Source of the DNA: Candidatus Omnitrophota bacterium
Lineage (GTDB): Bacteria > Omnitrophota > Koll11 > Zapsychrales > Fredricksoniimonadaceae
DNA: 10,140 nt
Assembly: GCA_015233705.1 (NCBI GenBank)
Contig: JADFXE010000036.1
Coordinates: forward strand, 970 to 11,109
Direction: 5' to 3'
In this document: positions 6,411-10,140 of the stretch, piece by piece
Layout: the number at the start of each line of letters is the position of its first letter
How positions within the stretch are numbered: the first letter of the stretch is position 1
Notes under the pieces: model-generated
Told to the model about the DNA's origin: nothing
Seen by the model: only the letters and a program-made list of their open reading frames with translations
The model's database searches: none
Program-made: the position numbers and the translations under genes

Positions 6411-6680
6411 CCAACTTACGATTATGAATGCACTGCATGTGCTCATGTTTTTGAAGCTTTGCAGACCATGACGGAACCGAAACTGACAAAATGCCCGAAA
6501 TGCGGGCAGGACAAGCTGGCCCGGTTGATGGGCAGCGGCAGCGGGGTGATCTTTAAGGGCTCCGGTTTCTACGAGACAGATTATAAGAAGAAGGAAGCCC
6601 CGAAAGCCGAAAAGAAGGATCCTGCCCCCGCCTCTGGGTGTGCTTCCTGCCCCATGAAAGAAGCGGGCGGGTGCTCTTGA
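6408..6680 (+). CDS. FmdB-family zinc-ribbon protein
   Basis: A 90-residue protein opening with MPTYDYECTACAHVFE, the start of the FmdB/CxxC_CxxC_SSSS family. It is a small zinc ribbon with cysteine pairs at 8/11 and 29/32, followed by the family segment GVIFKGSGFYETDYKKK (46-62). The family is named after a putative regulator near formamidase/amidase genes, but its biochemical role is not established. After a Lys/Pro/Ala-rich linker the tail has three more cysteines (78, 81, 89: CASC...GGC), which could bind metal or form disulfides. Translation starts 112 bases after the dnaJ stop inside a structured leader, with GGAG nine bases upstream. No internal promoter is obvious, so it may be read through from the chaperone operon. 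Confidence 0.92.
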   Translation: MPTYDYECTACAHVFEALQTMTEPKLTKCPKCGQDKLARLMGSGSGVIFKGSGFYETDYKKKEAPKAEKKDPAPASGCASCPMKEAGGCS

Positions 6681-6705
6681 GGTTGAGCGTTTCCTCATTT
6701 CCTTC

Positions 6706-6733
6706 TTGGCAACTATCCGAATTTGTGTATAAT
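6706..6733 (+). promoter_or_regulatory. Probable sigma-70 promoter for the DUF1015-accD-ABC unit
   Basis: TTGGCA (6706-6711) and a perfect TATAAT (6728-6733) are 16 bp apart in the fmdB-DUF1015 gap. The predicted transcription start is near 6740, giving a leader of about 90 nt before the DUF1015 start codon at 6830. No known riboswitch was recognised in that leader. It contains a 9-bp direct repeat, GTCATGGTG (6756-6764 and 6773-6781). Confidence 0.68.
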
Positions 6734-6758
6734 TTATCCCCATAGTCAAAAAGTTGTC

Positions 6759-6839
6759 ATGGTGATGGGCCGGTCATGGTGGTTGGCGTGTGTCTTGCTT
6801 TTGGGGATAACCGTAAAGGATCTGAACAAATGTCATTGA
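6759..6839 (+). CDS. Possible 26-residue leader peptide overlapping the DUF1015 start
   Basis: An ATG at 6759, inside the predicted leader transcript, opens a 26-codon frame with a hydrophobic core (WWLACVLLLGITV) and basic or polar ends. Its TGA (6837-6839) lies just past the DUF1015 ATG at 6830, in a different frame, so the two overlap by 10 bases. Such overlap is typical of translational coupling. Against it, there is no convincing Shine-Dalgarno, and a frame this short can arise by chance. It is a speculative entry. Confidence 0.18.
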   Translation: MVMGRSWWLACVLLLGITVKDLNKCH

Positions 6840-8095
6840 TAAAACCTTTTCAAGGCTTGGTTTATGACCCTGCCAAAATATCGGATATGTCCAAAGTGGT
6901 GTGTCCTCCATATGATGTGATCTCTCCGGAAGAAGAGGTTAAGCTCCAAAAGCGCAGCCCTTATAATTTTATTCATGTGATGCTTGCCAAGGCTGATGCC
7001 CGGCAGGCGGCAGATGATTCCCGGTACGATAAAGCCGGCGAAACGCTGCGCCAGTGGATCAAAAACGGGATTATGGTCCAGGACAAAAGGCCGTGTATTT
7101 ATTATATTAAGCAGGAATACAAGATCGTCGGCCAAAAGTTCAGCCGGATGGGATTTCTGGCGGTAATGAAGATCGAGGATGAGAAGGCCAAGATCTATCC
7201 GCATGAAAAGACCCACGCTGGCGCCAAAGAAGACCGTTTCAAGCTCTGGTGCGCGTTAAAGGCGGCTTGCAGCCCTATTTTTGTCTGTTTTTCCGATCGG
7301 CAGAAAAAAGTCGAAGGAACATTCCAGCGCAAGGTGGCCTCAACCAAGCCTTTTGTGGATGTGACCGAGGTCGACGGCACCCGCACCCAGGCCTGGCGCC
7401 TGGATGACCCTTCTCTTATCGAGGATGTGACGAATTCTTTCCATGACCAGAGCCTTTTCATCGCTGACGGGCATCACCGTTACGAGGTTTCCAAGCGTTA
7501 CCGCACCATGATGCTTGAACAGCACCCTGATGCTACGGGGGAAGAGCCATGGAATTATGTCATGACTTATTTTACAAATATTGATTCCAAAGAACTGCAG
7601 ATTTTCCCGATCCACCGGGTCATCAAATCGTTTCCTAAAGACCTGGCGTTCCTGGAAGAAATATTTCGCATGGATTTTATCAAGAACCGCAAGGACCTTG
7701 CTGTTATGATGGCCAAGGCCGGCCGCAATGAGCACGCTTTTGGCCTGTATACAAAAAAAGGCGCCTACCTCTTGCGTCTTAAGAACAAAATGCAGATCGA
7801 CCAGTTTATTAAGGAAGGCTCAAAGGATTACCGCGGTCTTGACTCGTTGATACTCAAGGCCTTTATTCTTGATAAGCTCGAGGTCAAGTCTGAAGACATT
7901 ACCTACTGCAATATGGATATTGAAGGATGTTTTAATGCCGTGGATAACGGCGAGGGCGAGGCGGCGTTCATATTGAATGCGGTGCGCATTGAACAGCTCC
8001 GGGCCATTGCCCTGAACGGTGAAAAAATGCCGCCGAAGAGCACGTATTTTTATCCCAAGGCGCTTTCAGGCATCGCCTTGTACCAACTCAATTAA
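6830..8095 (+). CDS. DUF1015 family protein
   Basis: A 421-residue soluble protein of the DUF1015 family (PF06245), function unknown. All the family hallmarks are present: the opening IKPFQGLVYDP, CPPYDVIS (25-32), HEKTHAGAKEDRFKL (125-139), ADGHHRYEV (212-220) and the C-terminal MPPKSTYFYPK (400-410). The conserved His/Asp/Lys clusters look like an active or ligand-binding site, but no reaction is established. An in-frame ATG at 6776 would add 18 residues; I prefer 6830 because the family begins with this short M-x-x-I-x-P-F segment and because AAGGA (6816-6820) is nine bases upstream. It is followed 11 bp later by accD, so probably co-transcribed; a link to lipid or central metabolism is only a suggestion from position. 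Confidence 0.93.
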   Translation: MSLIKPFQGLVYDPAKISDMSKVVCPPYDVISPEEEVKLQKRSPYNFIHVMLAKADARQAADDSRYDKAGETLRQWIKNGIMVQDKRPCIYYIKQEYKIVGQKFSRMGFLAVMKIEDEKAKIYPHEKTHAGAKEDRFKLWCALKAACSPIFVCFSDRQKKVEGTFQRKVASTKPFVDVTEVDGTRTQAWRLDDPSLIEDVTNSFHDQSLFIADGHHRYEVSKRYRTMMLEQHPDATGEEPWNYVMTYFTNIDSKELQIFPIHRVIKSFPKDLAFLEEIFRMDFIKNRKDLAVMMAKAGRNEHAFGLYTKKGAYLLRLKNKMQIDQFIKEGSKDYRGLDSLILKAFILDKLEVKSEDITYCNMDIEGCFNAVDNGEGEAAFILNAVRIEQLRAIALNGEKMPPKSTYFYPKALSGIALYQLN

Positions 8096-8106
8096 CCAAG
8101 AAAATT

Positions 8107-8970
8107 ATGAGCCTTTTCGGCAAAACGATCAATACTTTTGTCCGTGTTTCCAACAAGCGCAAGGCAATTCCCGATGGGGTATGGCTTAAGTGCCCGGAGT
8201 GTGACCAGCCTTCTTATACCAAAGAGGTCGAGGCTAATGTCAATGTCTGCCCCAAGTGCGGATATCATATGACGCTTAACGCCCGCAAACGTGTTGAGCT
8301 TCTGGCCGATGAAGGGACATTCGAAGAATTTGATGCAAATATGCTCTCGCTTGACCCGCTGGAGTTCAAAGGTGTCAAGACGTACAAAGATAAATTGGCC
8401 AGTGATCAGAAGATCACGGGCCTCTTGGATGCGGCGATTACCGGTTCCTGCAAAATTGCGGGCTGCTCAGCGGCCCTGGCTGTTACGGATTCTCAGTTCA
8501 TTATGGGTTCGATGGGGTCTGTGGTGGGCGAAAAGATCGCGCGCGCGGTGGAGTACGCCACCAAAAAAAGACTTCCGATGGTCATTGTTTCCGGTTCCGG
8601 CGGTGGTGCCCGTATGTACGAGGGCTGTATTTCCCTGATGCAGATGGCCAAGACCTGTGCCGCATTGTCGCGCCATGCCGAGGCCAGGCTGCTTTATATT
8701 TCTGTTTTGACCAACCCGACGATGGGCGGTATCATGGCTTCATTCGCCGGGGTGGGTGATGTCATCATGGCAGAGCCTAAAGCCCTGCTTGGGTTTGCCG
8801 GGCCTCGCGTGATTGAACAGACAGTCCGGCAGAAACTTCCCAAAGGCTTCCAGACCTCTGAGTTCATGCTGGCACATGGGATGCTTGACATGATCGTTGT
8901 CCGAAAGGAAATGAAGAGCACGATCGCGAAAGTCATCGGGTATGCTTCTGGTCATGACCGGAAAGGATAG
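8107..8970 (+). CDS. accD: Acetyl-CoA carboxylase carboxyltransferase subunit beta AccD
   Basis: With AccA, AccD transfers carboxyl from carboxybiotin to acetyl-CoA, giving malonyl-CoA for fatty-acid synthesis. The 287 residues start with the AccD zinc ribbon (C29, C32, C48, C51, spacing C-x2-C-x15-C-x2-C) in the context GVWLKCPECD, followed by the crotonase-like carboxyltransferase fold: GSMGSVVGEKI (134-144), SLMQMAKT (176-183), YISVLTNPTMGG (197-208) and GFAGPRVIEQT (229-239). The oxyanion-hole loop reads SGSGGGARM (162-170), where the usual form is SASGGARM, i.e. one extra glycine. No strong Shine-Dalgarno precedes it, and it follows DUF1015 by 11 bp, so coupling is likely. The partner accA is not in the window. 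Confidence 0.97.
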   Translation: MSLFGKTINTFVRVSNKRKAIPDGVWLKCPECDQPSYTKEVEANVNVCPKCGYHMTLNARKRVELLADEGTFEEFDANMLSLDPLEFKGVKTYKDKLASDQKITGLLDAAITGSCKIAGCSAALAVTDSQFIMGSMGSVVGEKIARAVEYATKKRLPMVIVSGSGGGARMYEGCISLMQMAKTCAALSRHAEARLLYISVLTNPTMGGIMASFAGVGDVIMAEPKALLGFAGPRVIEQTVRQKLPKGFQTSEFMLAHGMLDMIVVRKEMKSTIAKVIGYASGHDRKG

Positions 8971-8975
8971 CCATC

Positions 8976-10082
8976 ATGGCTAGCATCAGGACCGAGAACC
9001 TCTGCAAGATCTACAAGGGCAGTCCGACAAAAGCCGTTGATAATATAAATCTTGATATTAAGGACAAGGAATTTGTTGTCCTGGTCGGCCCCTCGGGCTG
9101 CGGCAAATCGACTACGCTGCGCATGGTGGCCGGGCTTGAGGATATCTCTTCAGGAAAGATATGGATCGGCGACCGTCTTGTCAATGATGTCCCTCCGAAA
9201 GACCGGGATATAGCTATGGTCTTTCAGAATTATGCCCTTTATCCGCACATGACCGTTTTTGAAAACATGGCATTCGGCCTGAAGCTGAGGGGGTATGGCC
9301 GGGCTGAGATCGAACGGCGGGTTCAAGAAGCCGCCGAAATCCTGAATATCCAGAAATATCTTGCCCGCCGTCCGCGTCAGCTTTCCGGCGGAGAATGTCA
9401 GCGCGTGGCGCTCGGAAGGGCGATCGTCCGCAAGCCGAAGGTCTTCCTGTTTGATGAGCCGCTAAGCAATCTTGATGCAAAGATGCGCGTGACCATGCGT
9501 GCTGAGATCCATAAATTGCGCATGCGTTTGCAGACGACGTTTATTTATGTGACGCATGACCAGACCGAGGCCATGACGATGGGAGACCGGATCGTGGTCA
9601 TGAACAATGGCGTCGTCCAGCAGGCGGCGGAACCCATGACCATTTATGACCGGCCGGTCAACAAGTTCGTGGCCAGTTTTATCGGTACCCCTCCGATCAA
9701 TCTGTTAAAAGGATCGATCCTTAAGAAAGATAAAAAATTTTATTTTGATGAAGGCAAGTTCCGTGTCAAACTGGTGGATGAAATGGCTGGCCGGATAGCG
9801 CCTTATGCGGGCAGGGAGATTGTTTTAGGTATCCGCAGCGAGGATGTATATGACAAGCTCTTCGTGTCAGAATCATCGCCGGAGAATACGATCCGCGCGA
9901 CCTGCGAGGTCGTGGAGCCTCTTGGCGCCGAGGTCTTTTTGTACCTGAATTCGGGGAAGAACAGCTTCATGGCCCGTGTTGCGGCCCATAACCGTCCGGA
10001 AGTGAACAAGGACATGGAAGTTGTCTTCGATATGAGCAAGGTGCATTTCTTTGATCCCCAAACTGAAACAACGATTATCTAG
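8976..10082 (+). CDS. ugpC: ABC transporter ATP-binding protein, MalK/UgpC/MsmX type
   Basis: This is the ATPase of a CUT1-like importer for sugars, glycerol phosphate or related solutes, acting at the inner face of the cytoplasmic membrane. Its 368 residues include Walker A GPSGCGKST (38-46), Q-loop VFQNYALYPHMTV (Q84), signature LSGGECQRVALGRA (136-149), Walker B VFLFDE (156-161), D-loop SNLD, the switch histidine in THDQTEAM (H194), and a C-terminal OB-fold regulatory domain from about residue 235. The signature has cysteine where family members usually have arginine (LSGGQRQRV). No permease or binding-protein gene is visible; MsmX-type ATPases often serve several permeases encoded elsewhere, so the substrate is unknown. 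AAAGGA eight bases before the ATG fixes the start, 5 bp after accD. The symbol names the family, not a proven substrate. Confidence 0.94.
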   Translation: MASIRTENLCKIYKGSPTKAVDNINLDIKDKEFVVLVGPSGCGKSTTLRMVAGLEDISSGKIWIGDRLVNDVPPKDRDIAMVFQNYALYPHMTVFENMAFGLKLRGYGRAEIERRVQEAAEILNIQKYLARRPRQLSGGECQRVALGRAIVRKPKVFLFDEPLSNLDAKMRVTMRAEIHKLRMRLQTTFIYVTHDQTEAMTMGDRIVVMNNGVVQQAAEPMTIYDRPVNKFVASFIGTPPINLLKGSILKKDKKFYFDEGKFRVKLVDEMAGRIAPYAGREIVLGIRSEDVYDKLFVSESSPENTIRATCEVVEPLGAEVFLYLNSGKNSFMARVAAHNRPEVNKDMEVVFDMSKVHFFDPQTETTII

Positions 10083-10140
10083 GTATTCCATTTTTCTGGT
10101 CACAGGTCTGTTGATCCCGCTTGTTGGCTTTTTTGTATAC
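10051..10140 (+). CDS. Start of a probable membrane protein (3' end outside window)
   Basis: In frame with base 10051 a reading frame opens with TTG and runs off the window without a stop. It begins with a basic segment (IPKLKQRLSRY) followed by a hydrophobic helix (SIFLVTGLLIPLVGFF), the pattern of a signal anchor or first transmembrane segment. AAGGTG (10038-10043), a good partial match to the anti-Shine-Dalgarno, lies about 7 bases before the TTG. The frame overlaps the ABC ATPase gene by 32 bases. Thirty codons are not enough to assign a family; a membrane component co-expressed with the ATPase is possible but unproven. Confidence 0.42.
   Translation, partial: MIPKLKQRLSRYSIFLVTGLLIPLVGFFVY

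Noticed and set aside
6776..6829. Upstream ATG extending the DUF1015 protein by 18 residues
   Set aside because: The extension is not part of the family, has no Shine-Dalgarno, and the ATG at 6830 has AAGGA at a good distance and begins with the family's usual first residues.
9390..9420. Broken ABC signature (LSGGEC in place of LSGGQR)
   Set aside because: The essential LSGG and following QRV are intact and the substituted positions vary in the superfamily, so activity is not expected to be lost.

Overview
All the genes I can support in this window are on the + strand. It reads as a bacterial chromosomal segment of roughly 50-55% GC, with no mobile element, CRISPR array, rRNA or tRNA. Taxonomy cannot be fixed from the sequence alone. 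The HrcA/CIRCE chaperone locus and consensus sigma-70-type promoters say Bacteria. The mix of a DnaK lacking the insert typical of diderm bacteria, a short HrcA, an AccD with an extra glycine in its active-site loop and a DUF1015 protein suggests an uncultivated lineage. Omnitrophota or another PVC-adjacent group is my low-confidence guess.

Bases 1-6295 are a proteostasis island. It opens with the C-terminal part of the disaggregase ClpB (second AAA+ domain). Next is a secreted protein built almost entirely of 24-residue MORN_2/YwqK-type repeats, followed by the operon hrcA-grpE-dnaK-dnaJ. The operon is driven by a textbook promoter (TTGACA, 17-bp spacer, TATAAT) whose predicted start site falls on a CIRCE-like operator with one perfect and one degenerate arm. 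The operon is tight: 5 bp between hrcA and grpE, and a 1-bp stop/start overlap between dnaK and dnaJ. The exception is a 67-bp grpE-dnaK gap with two palindromes. HrcA, GrpE, DnaK, DnaJ and ClpB together form a full repressor, refolding and disaggregation module.

Bases 6296-6680 hold a structured leader and a small FmdB-family zinc-ribbon gene. The leader contains a 48-nt hairpin followed at once by a perfect 12-bp AU-rich inverted repeat. The loop of that repeat is the ribosome binding site, and its 3' arm ends in the fmdB start codon. This is the most striking unexplained structure in the window and looks like a translational control element, possibly temperature-responsive given the neighbouring genes.

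Bases 6681-10140 form a second unit with its own promoter: a DUF1015 protein of unknown function, accD (acetyl-CoA carboxylase beta subunit), a MalK/UgpC/MsmX-type ABC ATPase, and the beginning of a probable membrane protein that overlaps the ATPase gene and runs off the window. Nothing in the window supplies accA or the ABC permease and binding-protein partners.
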